Assembly: GCA_029961685.1 (NCBI GenBank)
Contig: JARWKL010000013.1
Span: 27,744,922-27,808,921, forward strand
Direction of reading: 5' to 3'
Source: Aristolochia californica
Taxonomy: Eukaryota > Streptophyta > Magnoliopsida > Piperales > Aristolochiaceae
DNA length: 64,000 nucleotides
The notes beneath the pieces are model-generated. The model saw nothing but the letters and a program-made list of their open reading frames with translations. It was not told the origin of the DNA and made no database searches. The position numbers and the translations under genes were made by a program. Shown piece after piece: positions 10,328 to 22,138 of the stretch; the first letter of the stretch is position 1, and every line of letters begins with the position of its first letter.

Positions 10328-12820
10328 ATGGCGGCAGAACACGCAGGTTCAGTCCCGGTGATGGAGGATTCTAATTCAAAATCCGCGCCGGAGATTGATG
10401 CTACTCTTGCTACTTACTTAGGCCTCAGCTTCGCTGTTTTCCTTGGCTCTCTGCCTAGATCATACCAGTCGTTCATCTCCGCTCTCCAATCTCACAACAG
10501 AAGTCTCTCAGTGAAGCTTTACCACGCGGAGGAGCAGCTCAAGCAGATGAAATATCGTCGGAAAGAGGACTCCAAAGCGAATGCTAGAGTGGTCGAGATC
10601 TTTGCTAGTCACAGAAACGGCTGGCAGCAGGAAGAGAAACGGTTGCTTCAGCAGATCGACTCTTCTGCTGAAGAAATCGTGCACCTGAAGGCGAAATTCG
10701 ATGAGCTGGAGAGGTCCGAGGCCGAATTGAGACTCGTGATTGAGAAATTTCAGAGGTATGTCGAAGAACGCGATGAGATGATTAACTTCCTGTCGAGGAA
10801 GACGGATGGCGAGGACTTGGGGACGACAAGTGTGGAAACGGAGAAAGAAATGTATGCGTCGCAGAACAGGGGACGCTATTGTGGAAATGCGGAGGACAGC
10901 GGTGAGTTTGGTGATTATGGCGAAGATTTTTCGAGAATTAGCAAGATAAGGGTTTCGGAAAGGTTGGATTCGGTCCCTGAACTTTGTTTCTTGGATAGAA
11001 GTTCGGAAGCGGAAGAGATGGCCATTCTGTACAGTCAACAGAATGTGTACGGTCGGGACTACTTGCAGCAGTCTTCTGCTTCGAAGATATGGACGGAGAG
11101 ACCTAGTGGGTGGCCGGTAACTCTTTATCTCTTCCGAATTGACCTACTATGTCTTCTCCCTTTATTTTCTTGCTCCTCTGAGCTCCTGTTGTGTTCTTTC
11201 CATGTTAGCTTTTCGTTTATTTTCAAATTTCTTTATTGTTTTGGATTTTGGCTTATTGTTTCAACACAAATTCATCCACATATGCAAGTAATTGAAACTG
11301 TGTAATTTAGAACCATGTCACAGTAGTTCACAACTCATTATCATCAAACAAGATAACCTGATTCTGTAGCAGGATTTACAGTGTGAACCCCTAGAACCAC
11401 TGTATCAAGCAAAGCATTTCGTGGCAAGGTAAGGACCAATTCTATATGGAAGAATAAATTTCAAGTGTTAGAGATTTATATTTAGTAGCTGATAAAACCA
11501 TCTTGCCTTGTCCAGAAGGGAGTCTCCTTGGAAAGTTGATGGAGAATCAATAGGAATTTCTTCTAAGCTGAAAATACTGGAACAGGAATTGTTAAGTTTG
11601 GAGAAAATAGGCGGCCATGGGGAACTTTCAAAGCTCCCGTCCACGTTGAGGAAACAAGTAAAGAGATACCAATCCCTTTCTGGAAAAATTGATGATCTGT
11701 GCAGGAGAATGGTAAACATCATCTCTCAACCAAAAATTTCTAACTGTTTAGCTTTTTTAACTTATTATGTCCTCGAATTTTAAATAAATGATCGTAGTTA
11801 AAGGTGGCCACAGGATTTCCATTCTTTACTGTAGTAGAAGATTAGTTACTATGACATAAGCTTAGAGTTCTTTTTCATGTATACATTCCACCTGAAATTC
11901 AAGTCTTACGGAAACTGGTTCCTTCTTCTGTCTTTATAGCTGTGGCTAAAATTGAGTTGCTTCCGCGAGATGGTTTTCTGATCCTGTCTTTTCTGTTGGC
12001 CTGCTGGCTTACGTCGTCTCTTTCTGTTTTCACGATATCGTGCACAGAAATCTGTCATTTTGGACGCTACCTCATATTGTCAAAATTTAAACCTAGCCAA
12101 TTTCGCCTTTTGGGAAGATTTCTGCTCAAAAGGATAGATATGATTTTGCGAGATTCTGCTTGAATTGCATTCTCTTTCCTTCTCTGCAGCAAGTAAGCGA
12201 TCCATGCGAACCCACCTTGAGTTCAGAGTTCAGAACCCAGCGCCAAACCGAGTTCTTGCTGGAGACATTCCGCCTTCAGCAACGAGCAATCGAAACTAAT
12301 CAGAAACTGACTACATTGCACGTTGAGACGGCAAAGAGCTGCTGGGGGGATGAGCCTGGCGGAGTAGCCCAAGTCAGCACACGGCGCTCCTTGGATTCCA
12401 TCAAGAACAATTTCAAGGAGATTCAGAGAAATTTAGAGATCTGGCTTGCTCGAATCATGGGCGACCTAGAGGGAATCCTAGCAAGAGATGGTGCATCACG
12501 CGTAAGGGATTATTATACATCTCGATACCCTTTTATTCGGTAATAACTTGTTAATCCTAATTATTCTCTGGTTCAACCATTGCCATAATGGAAAGATAGA
12601 GGTTTGGTCCATTTGGCTGTCGACGTGGTCCCAGTAACCATGTGCAAGCCAACCAGTTATTTACTTCTTTTGGGGAGATTCCTCGTCTCAGTGGCCTGGA
12701 GTCGCGACTAAATCTTCTGGGCAGGGGCTAGTCTCTGCAATGGACCGGCTGCAGAACGACTTGGCAGCATCAACGCAGAGCAGGGTTCCATGCGAAGGGT
12801 CATCACTCATTATTCACTAG
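10328..12820 (+). CDS. Unrecognised plant coiled-coil protein with an N-terminal hydrophobic segment
   Basis: Five exons (10328-11116, 11373-11428, 11516-11711, 12190-12501, 12725-12820) join in frame to about 482 residues. Residues about 28-45 (TYLGLSFAVFLGSLP) are hydrophobic and could be a membrane segment or buried helix. Residues about 55-155 are strongly heptad-like and charged, as in a coiled coil. The C-terminal half is also helical, with KILEQELLSLEKI and FKEIQRNLEIWLARIMGDLEG. I do not recognise the family. The last exon is inferred: the GTAAGG donor at 12502 and the GGGCAG acceptor at 12724 join in phase and extend the helix (LVSAMDRLQNDLAAS). Without this splice the protein would instead end at 12543. 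The function is not known; a structural or tethering role is only a guess. Confidence 0.8.
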
Positions 12821-13197
12821 TCACTCTCGTCTCTCCCCTCTTCATCAGTTGTCTTTCTCCGAGTCAATTCAATCGGCAGAGGCTGCATGGAGCTAACGTG
12901 GTGCTATTTCTTTCCCATGCCAACTGGACTTGGATTGTTATCTTACACACTTGTTGCTGTCAGCCATTTAATCTGACCGGCTCGGAATCAGATGCCACAG
13001 AGAACTATTTTTGTGTATTTAGAACCAGGACTGAGATAAATAGATAACTTAAATACGTAAATATCAGGTATTGTCTGATCCAAGATAGAACTAGTCCGAA
13101 CTAGAAAGATGAAGCCAAGTCAAGCGCAGAATACACTAAACAGCAAAGGATGGTAGAAATAAATAGCACACACACTCGTGAGGAATGGGTAGGAAAA
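12821..13197. other. Spacer between convergent genes (3' UTRs)
   Basis: The region separates the stop of the + strand coiled-coil gene from the stop of the - strand ACBP gene. It shows no coding signal beyond a short Cys/His-rich open frame that matches nothing. It probably consists of the two 3' UTRs. Confidence 0.5.
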
Positions 13198-15046
13198 TTA
13201 GGCCGAGGTAGCTGCAGCTTCCTCCAGCAATTGTTTGACCTTGGTGATGTAGTCACTCATTGCATCCTCCGCTGATTTGGCTGTCAAAAGAAAGCGAATG
13301 AGATGAGTTATTTATCACTCTTTTAGGCCAAAGACCCTCAATTGTTCAAAAATGCTGATTTGGCTGTTAAAAGAAAGCGTTATTTATCACTCTTTTGGGC
13401 CAAGACCCTCAATTGTTCAAAAAAGGTGCCTGTGTACCTCCAACTGTCTTCCAGGCATCCCACTTGGCTCTCTCCTTGACGCTGAATACTCCAGGTCGGG
13501 CTGCAAAAGTACAGAATGAACTCAACATCCAAACATACTGGTTGGGAGACTTAGAAAATGAAAGCCACAGTTAGAGTGGGCGGAACATTTTGTGCCTATC
13601 GGACTCTACATGTTATGAATTGACTTTACCCATCAAGAAAATCTGCTAGCTATAATGTCCCATTTAGTTTCAGGATGTAATATAATAGTGGAATTTTTGT
13701 AACTGTCCATCAGTTACAATTTCTCAGTTTTTTTCACATTAAAGATAAAAAAAAAGATCTAGTCTAGCAAACCATCAATCGCATTTTAACTTTCTGAAAA
13801 TTATTGGATTTGTCTGCCATGGCTGGAAGTATGCATCTGGGCTTCTCTTTTCAGTTTTTTTATGAATTTCATAATGTATTTTTAGAAATTCTAGCTTTCA
13901 TTGACTACTAAAAGCACAACGGTAAACATAGTTCATCTCAACGAAGAGGTCTATTGGTCTCATTTACTCAGGATTTACAAGGTGAAATCGGCAATGAAAA
14001 TGTGATTGTTTCTTAAAAAAATAAAAAGAGAATGTTATAATATGAACTTACGGGTGTTAAGAGGTCCAACAGTGGCTTGCTTGAAAAGTGCATAAAGGGT
14101 CAGTTTGTTCTCATTGCTGGTGGATTCAGGAAGGGTCTTAGCTTTCTGAGCGTGCTCCTCAAAGTCTTCCTGCAAAATACCCAAACCACCAAACTGGTTA
14201 AAATGTGAAAAGAAGAAACAAGTTCTAGATGTATTCATTAAGCAACTAATGAGATTGCATGTGCAAGACACAAAACTACTTCGGTAAATGAGAGATTGTT
14301 AGCACGTGACTGTCATTTATTGTCGAAGAGAAGAAAGCTACAGGGGTTTATTCACAAGAAAATGTAGCTTCCAAAGTTAGCTGGAAATAAAGCCCCAGAA
14401 TTAATGATATCTAAACAGCGACAGATTCCAGAATGCATCAGATGAATGAGCAAATATGAACATATAACTAGACCCCAGACCCTAGTGAAAATTGAAAGCC
14501 ACTCATATTCCATAACCTTTGTAATAGTTTTATTCTGACTGGAACTTTGAACAATGAGAACGATTTCAAACGAGTTCAAACCTTAACAAGCCTATGATCC
14601 TAGATCTATTAAGAGACAAAAGCTAGTAAGTTGATCCAATAAGAGTTTCAGCAACTGTAATTGACAAATTGGTGCATTACGAAGTCCAGAAATCACGACT
14701 ACAACAAGTTTAGAAGAGTCTGAGTAGCAGACTATAGATCTCCATTGAAATCCAACGCTACAGCAAAATTTATCAAAAAAACGCAACGGAAAGAAAAAAT
14801 TTAGCATGCTACTACCTCATCCATGCAAAATTTATAAAAATTAAAAATAAAACGAAAACAATGTAAAAAAAACATTATTTAAAGCCGCACTAAAAGCACA
14901 CAAGAATTAAAATCAAAATCGCCAGTAAAAAAAAAAAAAAAAACTAAACTGAATCCGACGCAACGAATCACTAGAAATTCAACACAATTAACTTCAAACG
15001 AGAAAAAAATATGAGGCAGATAAGGAATCATTACTTTCAAACCCAT
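13198..15046 (-). CDS. ACBP6: Small (10-kDa) acyl-CoA-binding protein
   Basis: Soluble cytosolic carrier of long-chain acyl-CoA esters. Exons on the minus strand are 15046-15035 (only 12 nt, coding MGLK), 14169-14052, 13500-13438 and 13280-13198. They join in frame to 91 residues, the usual size of the single-domain class. The ACB signature is visible: LYALFKQATVG (Phe where most members have Tyr), NTPRPGVFS and ERAKWDAWK, then a final helix (DYITKVKQLLEEAAA). The tiny first exon is supported by its GTAATG donor and by the family's usual MGLKE start. Intron 3 carries a partial duplication that includes a copy of the exon-4 acceptor. Assignment to the plant ACBP6 class is by size and sequence; confidence is high. 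Confidence 0.95.
13271..13427. repeat. Tandem duplication spanning the ACBP intron-3/exon-4 boundary
   Basis: Copies begin with GCTGATTTGGCTGT at 13271 and 13354, offset 83 bases. Both continue through TTATTTATCACTCTTTT and ACCCTCAATTGTTCAAAAA. The first copy has about 10 extra bases. On the minus strand this duplicates the splice acceptor and the first bases of exon 4. Confidence 0.9.
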
Positions 15047-15144
15047 CTTTTCTGCTCCGGATCTCGATCTCTACTCCGCGACCAAGGTTGAGAAACCCAC
15101 GCCTGAGCTTTTGACGATACAAACGAGGCGAAGCCTCGAGGGCG

Positions 15145-15152
15145 TTTAAATA
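15145..15152 (-). promoter_or_regulatory. TATA-like element upstream of the ACBP gene
   Basis: The minus strand reads TATTTAAA about 100 bases before the ACBP ATG. The distance is right for a plant TATA box, but this is one short word in AT-rich DNA. Confidence 0.35.
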
Positions 15153-16170
15153 CAGAAGAGACAACTAAAAAAGAAAAGCCTCATAATTCTATGTAATTAC
15201 CACCTGCCATGAATCAGATCCAATTTTCTTTCTCAAATGACCAAATTACCCTTGAAAAGTGAACTTCAATGTAGGTCATAGGTACATTTAATATAGGTAC
15301 ATTTAATGAACGATAAAACCAAGGAGATTTCCGACAAAAGCCGGAACAGAAGATGCGTAAGACGTGTATTTTTTTAAATCTGATTCGTGGCGCGAATATC
15401 GGGAACCGATATAAACGTATCGGGCTGTACGGTGGAGCTTAAATCTTTTTGTAACGACTCCGGCTTGGGCCATGAAATACGAGTCACTCGGACCGCCCGA
15501 GTTTATCATTTATACATAAAATCGAACCTTAGATGTATAATTAAATGTATTTAAGGTATATATATATATATCACAAATACGAAGCATGTGTTTTATAACT
15601 TTTTCGATATAATTATCACATTAATATCATATTATAAGCCATGAGTGTCACACTTGGTGGTTGTATTTTTTTGTGTTACAAATACAATAAATAATATAAA
15701 AAATATTATTTTTAATAATATTTAAAATTATATAAATAGATTTATATAAATAATTGCATAATTAAAATTAATTTCTTTAATTTTCTTATTTTTTATTGAT
15801 ATATAAATAATATAAGGGCTTCAAAGCCTTGAAAAAAGCCAATTAGCTCATAAATATTAAACTGTACCAAATAATTCCAATTAATAATCACATTCTAGTT
15901 GGTGAAGCTAAATAATGCAGCTCATCAAATCCATTTAAGAACTTGACCAACTTCTAAACCACCACAAAACTCTTAACAACCTCACCTAACAAGCCTTTCC
16001 ATGGTGATGGCTAGTGGGTCTGTTTAAGACCATTCACTTAGAGTTAGGTCATCAACTTCTTAAATGGCAGGGCCCCTCCTCTTTCAAAGAAAACCTACCA
16101 TACCATGTATATGTTAATTAAAATAAGATAATTAAGAATATTAAATACAATACATTATTGTATCGGTATC

Positions 16171-16456
16171 GTAACTGTCAGAGTGGTTCCGTCCACTCTT
16201 GTGAGCGGTGGCTTTCCACACTTAACCGACTAGTCTTTTAGGTTACATTGGCAAACCTCTTGGCATGGTATTAGAGCTAGACACGCCACGTCCCGCCTTC
16301 GAATCCCGTAGGGAGCAGTAAAGGACGAGGTAGGTGTAAGAGGTGGTTCTGGTCTACCTCTTTTGAGTAAGTTGGTTTTTCGTACTTAAAGGACTAATCG
16401 GTTAAGTGCGGAAAGCCTCCGCTCACAAGAGTGGACGAAACCACTCTGACAGTAAC
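16171..16456. mobile_element. Small element with about 70-bp inverted arms and a tRNA-primer-like motif
   Basis: The left arm (about 16172-16240, ACTGTCAGAGTGGTTCCGTC) and the right arm (about 16387-16455) are near-perfect reverse complements. Inside are TGGTATTAGAGC, close to the TGGTATCAGAGC primer-binding word of plant Copia elements, and a TTCGAATCCC word like a pol III B box. No coding capacity is present. Related sequence occurs at 52561-52795 and about 62099-62225. It is a non-autonomous repeat (MITE, TRIM or rearranged SINE); the class is uncertain. Confidence 0.7.
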
Positions 16457-17957
16457 ATCCACCTTAAAATCTAATATGTATCACTCGATACAAGACACGT
16501 ATTGGTGTTACCGGTAATGATGTGTTTATAGGTGGACGTCTCCCATAATTAAATTGAAATAGTCGAAAAAAAATAGACTATACACCCAATTTTGAATTAA
16601 TTTTATTTTATTTTATTTGACGTGTATTTATTAGGTAATGTATTCATATCGATATTCATTTTGGTATTTTTTATTTTTATAAAATATTAATAATGAAATT
16701 GTTATAAATAGAATATTATCAATAAAAATCATACCTTTGGACATTGGTGAGTTATCCCAATCAATTTTTTCAAGTCATTTGCCACTAGAGGGTTGAAACC
16801 TTGGTCCCTTGTGAAAATTTTACCAAATATAATACACTCCAAATAATAACGACCTTGATTATCCTAACTCTGAGTCGAAAACTGAGTTGGATCATCTTCT
16901 TGACTTGGGAATATTCGGGGCGAGTTCATGAATTTGGGGCAAATAGAAAGGGCAAATCCAACCCCCATTCTGACCTACTACCCACCCAAATCTAAGTGAT
17001 AATTGGTATATATAGGAACTTTTAGTGGCTCAACCAATGAAATAGATTGTAATTCATAGTAATCAATAAGTATTTAGATTTTTACCCAATTTTTATACCC
17101 AGTCTAGGGTGGGACTAATGTCTCATGCCCTTTTTTTTTCTTTCAAATACAACTTATTTCATTATATTTATACTAGATAAATATAATTTATCTCTATTTT
17201 ATTAATAAAAAAAATTTAAATCTAAAATAAATTTAAACATAAATAAAATATGAAAAAAAGAGGTAGATTAATAAGAAAAAAAATTAAGTCATTCAATTTA
17301 AATTTACTACTTAAATAAATATTTTTAACTTTCTACCAATCGAATCATATCGAATTTTTCACCCAATTGTCACACCCCAAGTAAGTGTGGACTTATCTCT
17401 CCACCCTCCTTTGGTAAGCCTATTTTTGCCCCAATTAGACTCATTATTATAAAAATTTAGGAAAATTTACCCATGTTTTGTCCAACTCTAACAACTCCCT
17501 CTTACATGATATATATGACCAATCTCAGTTTACTAGATTAGATTATTCTGCACTTAATTGAGTTTGGATTTGAGGAATGTTTGTTCATGGTGGCTGCAAT
17601 GTCAAACCCATTAAACAAAAAAAAAAAAAAAAAAAAACCTAGATTGCTTATGGCATTTTTTCACATTATGAGAGTAAAGGAGATGATGCAAAAGAGTCAA
17701 AAGTGAGAAAACAAAATCCAATCCATTTGATTGTAAGGTTCACTCTAGCTTGGATTCTTTTGTGTTCTTAGTCTATAAAGTTATGTTCACCCACTTCAAC
17801 CCTTCTCAAGTCCCAAATAATAAAGAATAAAATCTTTTTTTTTTTTATTCTCCACATTTTTTTCATGAAGAAAGCTTTAAAGAATAGCACAAGAGAATGA
17901 TAATGAAAATCAATTGAGTTGTTCTTGGTAAATGAACATGAAATTATTTTAAACCAT

Positions 17958-18120
17958 GACTCTGTCGGTGCAGTGGTCGGACTCAGTCTGAGTCAAGGAA
18001 GACTCACCCGTTGAAGCAAGGTCGAGTTTGATTCCTCGACCTGATTTCGAGTTGACTTCATTTGGTAAGCAAAAAAATATACTTTTAAAACGTTCCCTCG
18101 CATACTAGTATGCATTTAGG
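17958..18120 (+). mobile_element. SINE-like tRNA-derived repeat (candidate)
   Basis: TCGGTGCAGTGGTCGG resembles a pol III A box. About 50 bases on, GGTCGAGTTTGATTCCTCGACC resembles a B box set in a tRNA-like hairpin. No tRNA can be folded in full. The ends are not defined by clear target duplications. Confidence 0.4.
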
Positions 18121-18750
18121 ATCTGTTTGGAACCCACAAAAAAAAAGGGGGAAACAAAGTTATTTTCTGTTGTTTGGCAGAAGAAAATTATCGAGAGAAA
18201 AGAAAATAACCGTCCTCTACTTACCCTAAAGTCGAGTCCTCTCAACCTTGGTTGTGCCCAATTTTTTTTCTTATAAATATTTAAATATTATTACTTGATT
18301 ATATTTAAATTAATGTTGTTATATTTATTTTATTATAAAAAAATTAATTAAAAATATTAAGTGAATATATAAATAATTTTAAAAAAAGAATAAATGAAAT
18401 TTTATTTGTTTAATAGAATATCTTGAATATTTATGGAGGTTAAAAAATGAAAAGAGGCCCAAATAGCTGAGATACAGCTTAGGGCCGATATGTATCTGAT
18501 TTTGGTTAATATACGTATCGGATTTCAGCTTCTCCGATACATCGCGTATCAGAAATCCAATTCGGGCCAGCTGCTTAGTGCAGTTCAGACGTATCAGAAA
18601 AAGTTGCGGTAGAAGCACGAAACCGATTGGATTTTCAGAAGTTTCTTCATTGGAGAATCCAACAAAACCTTCTTTCTTCTCCCACACGTCACCTACCCAC
18701 CATCTCACAGTTCAGAAACTCTCCTCTGGTTTCCTAACTAGTTCACTTTC

Positions 18751-19389
18751 CTAATCAGACGATTGGAAGGCAGTGTCTGACTCTGATACCGAAGCGAAGG
18801 TAATGCTTTGAATGGCCATTGTCGTCTCGGTGCTGTTTTTCTCGAAAAAGTTCACGAGGTCGAAATTGCTTCGAGCTATCAGATACGAGAGTGGAGAGTG
18901 GTGACCTAGAAAAGGTAACTGGATTGCTTCCTTTATTGAACATTGTCTCAGTTTTGTCAAGGTGATGACAGTACCTATCTTGGACTTTCGATAAGAGTCG
19001 GAGGAGCAATTAGCAAAGCAGTGGTCCACCATGAAAAAGATAATCCACCAGGGGGGCAGAGGAGTCGAGCTTGTTTTTGTCATTGTACTTCATGCTTTTC
19101 TGGGTTTTCAAATATTCAATACGAGCTTTCTGTGAGCTGTAACGGGCTCGAGGAAGGTCTGGTTGTCCATATCTGACTGAAGTGATGGATTCCCACATGA
19201 CCGTCTTTTTGTTGATTTTTTATCTGATTTGTGTTGATATCTTTTTATGTATTTCATCATCGGGATGGGAAATTGAATGGTGTGTTTCAGGCATCATCTG
19301 CTCTGACCTCTCTCGAAAAGAGCACTTCTGTTCTTCATCCAATTGCACAGCAGCAACAGGCGCCATCTTCAAGGATTGAAGCGAAGAAA
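18751..19389 (+). other. Probable 5' leader region of the transporter gene
   Basis: Exon-like sequence here joins no supported protein. A GTAATG donor near 18799 and a TTTCAG acceptor at 19290 suggest leader introns. Continuous open frame upstream of the ATG at 19390 leaves open an earlier start. Confidence 0.4.
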
Positions 19390-21492
19390 ATGAGGGAAGA
19401 AGGAAATTTATCAGAGCCGAGTGTGGGAAGCGCCGACGGTCCTCCTGTGAGTCGCGGGAGTCCTCACACAGAAAGCAGCGATTCTCAGGGCGAGGTAATG
19501 GGATTGAGTCAGTTTCAGGCTTTGGACCAACGGTCTTACTTTGGGCCATTATAGACGTTTGAATTTTTCTTTGGCATGAGAATTTTCCGATTTTTCGAGA
19601 GACATTTGGATCCCGCGAGCTTCCTGCGCTGCTCTGCGTAGCTGCTTTCCGTTAACACTCTTACGTGCAAGCTTTTCGATTTGCGCTCTTTCTCTCTCTC
19701 CAAGTTCAGAAAAGAAGAAACAAGACGACGTCTGGGGTGCTGGTGTCATTCTGGTTCACTTTATGATTTTGTCATTGATTCAGGTTCTTTGGACTTTAAA
19801 TGCTGGATTAAGGTCTCTCTGAAACTTAAATTCTGATTTCGACCAGAAAAAAACTGGGTGTCTGTGCTTCCCTACTGGAAAGAAACTAGCATAATTAGTT
19901 CACTCCTCCCTATAATTGTTGGAGTTCTTGAAATCACTGAAAAACGTTGATCGTATAGCTGGGTTTTTCTTTTCTGCATACTGAAGGCAAGAAAAACAGC
20001 AATTTATTGGGCCTCATATTGGTTAAATTTTTGACTGCAGAAACCGGGGGACACCATGAACGGGATATCTTCTTCTCCAGTGGGTGAATATGGCCCAGCC
20101 TACGAAGGACTGGAAGGAGGACAACCTACGGTTGATAACTTCCGAAAAGTTTCACTCATCCCTCTCGTATTTCTCATCTTCTATGAAGTCTCTGGCGGTC
20201 CTTTCGGAATCGAAGACAGTGTCAATGCTGCAGGTCCTCTTCTTGCGCTCATCGGTTTTCTGGTCTTCCCTTTCATCTGGAGCATCCCAGAAGCTCTAAT
20301 TACTGCAGAGATGGGCACGATGTTCCCCGAAAATGGCGGTTATGTTGTTTGGGTCTCAACTGCTTTGGGTCCATATTGGGGCTTTCAGCAAGGATGGATG
20401 AAATGGCTGAGCGGCGTCATTGACAATGCTTTATACCCTGTTCTCTTTCTAGATTACATCAAATCCGCAATTCCAGCCCTGGAGGGAGGTTATCCCAGGG
20501 TTCTTGCAATACTGGTTTTAACAGTTCTCCTCACTTACATGAACTACAGAGGATTAACAATAGTTGGATGGGTGGCTGTGTTTCTGGGTGTCTTCTCCCT
20601 CCTCCCTTTTGCAGTCATGAGCTTTGCTGCTATTCCCAAGCTGAAACCTTCTCGATGGATTGTGGTTGATCTGCACAGTGTGAATTGGAATTTATACTTG
20701 AATACACTCTTTTGGAACTTGAATTACTGGGATTCAATCAGCACTCTAGCAGGCGAGGTGAAAGACCCAAAAAAAACATTGCCGAAATCTTTGTTTTATG
20801 CCTTGATTATAGTTGTTCTTGGATACTTCTTCCCTCTTCTCACTGGTACAGGAGCAATCAAGCTAGACAGGGATCAGTGGACTGATGGGTACCTTGCAGA
20901 CGTTGCAAAGATGATAGCTGGTGTGTGGCTAAGGTGGTGGATCCAAGGTGCTGCTGCTCTGTCCAATATGGGGATGTTTGTTGCTGAAATGAGCAGTGAC
21001 TCATTTCAACTTCTAGGAATGGCAGAAAGAGGGATGCTCCCGGAGTGCTTCAGTAGGAGGTCAAGGTATGGAACCCCACTGGTCGGGATCCTCTTCTCTG
21101 CATCAGGTGTGGTTCTACTCTCTTGGCTGAGCTTTCAGGAGATTGTGGCAGCAGAGAACTTCTTGTACTGTATTGGTATGATGTTAGAACTGATCTCATT
21201 CATAAGGTTGAGGATAAAATACCCAACAGCCCAGAGACCTTACAAGATTCCAGTAGGAACCATTGGAGCCACTCTTCTGTGTCTCCCTCCAGCAATATTG
21301 ATTTGTGTTGTGCTAGCTCTGTCTTCTCTCAAAGTTGCACTGGTAAGCCTTGGTGCAGTGTTTATTGGACTTGTTTTGCAGCCGGGTCTGAAGTATATTC
21401 AGAGAAAGAGATGGGTTAAGTTCTCAGTGAACTCCAATCTTCCAGACTTTGAATCTGCTACCCATGACAGCACTGAAACCCTGGTTCATTAA
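19390..21492 (+). CDS. Polyamine / amino-acid uptake transporter (PUT/LAT family)
   Basis: Twelve-helix APC-superfamily permease of the plant PUT (polyamine uptake, paraquat-sensitivity) group. The core exon from 20041 to the stop at 21492 carries the family's landmarks: [17 protein letters not shown] in helix 1, [28 protein letters not shown], the [14 protein letters not shown] loop, and [19 protein letters not shown] near the end. An upstream exon (19390-19494) joins in phase through a GTAATG donor and a CTGCAG acceptor. It adds a 40-residue Ser/Gly/Pro-rich head, for 518 residues in all. If that exon is only leader, translation starts at 20056 and gives 478 residues. Substrate (polyamines, possibly paraquat or thiamine) is inferred from the family. 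Related Arabidopsis genes have largely intronless coding regions. Confidence 0.92.
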
Positions 21493-22138
21493 ATGTACTT
21501 GCCAATGAAAATTTTCCACTTACTCTGCCATTTCTGTAGCTCAAAAATCATGTAGCTAAGCTCCCCCTTTTGTTTTTGTACAAACGAAAATCTCACATTA
21601 CCTGTTTGCTGCTCAGATGACTATCGATCGAGCATTACTTGTATCCAATCAACTGAATGACAGTGTTGTTGTAAACCAAGTTCCACAGTATGAAAGCGAA
21701 ATCCATGTTAAAAAGTGATAAATCCTTAAAAAACAAAACTAAAGAAAGAAAAAAAAGCAAAGCTTGAAGATACTTCTTTGGAAATTTGAGAACTTTCAGG
21801 TGCCTCAAGTAGTCTGAAGCACAACAATGATAAAATCATCTTCCATATCATCTCTGCGGTAAAATCACGAGCGGATTTTTCCACTTTATGGAGTGGAATG
21901 TTCTCTTGTGTTGTGCATTCATGGCGTCTTCTGTACTATAAATCTCTGTGATGCATTTAATTCCGCTCTTCAAAGTGGAAGAGAAAAGTGAAGAAGTGTA
22001 GGACATGATGGTCATTTGTGGAAATGATTGGGGTTTCCGAGTGATGTGATAAGTTAATGAGCTACATTCCACCTCCGTCGACCCGCGCTCAGCCAGTACG
22101 GGACTCGGTTAGGGCAATCTGAGCTTGAAACCGCGAAA
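21493..22138. other. 3' UTR and spacer before the ankyrin gene
   Basis: Likely the transporter's 3' UTR to about 21700, then AT-rich spacer and the short promoter of the ankyrin gene. No other feature was found. Confidence 0.5.

Larger units (their letters stand above)
15160..18750. other. AT-rich intergenic region with small repeats
   Basis: No gene was found over about 3.5 kb. Long A/T runs, a (TA)n stretch near 15560 and a 20-base poly-A at about 17618 are visible. Two small element-like structures are listed separately (16171-16456 and about 17958-18120). A short open frame at 16801-16995 matches nothing. Confidence 0.6.
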
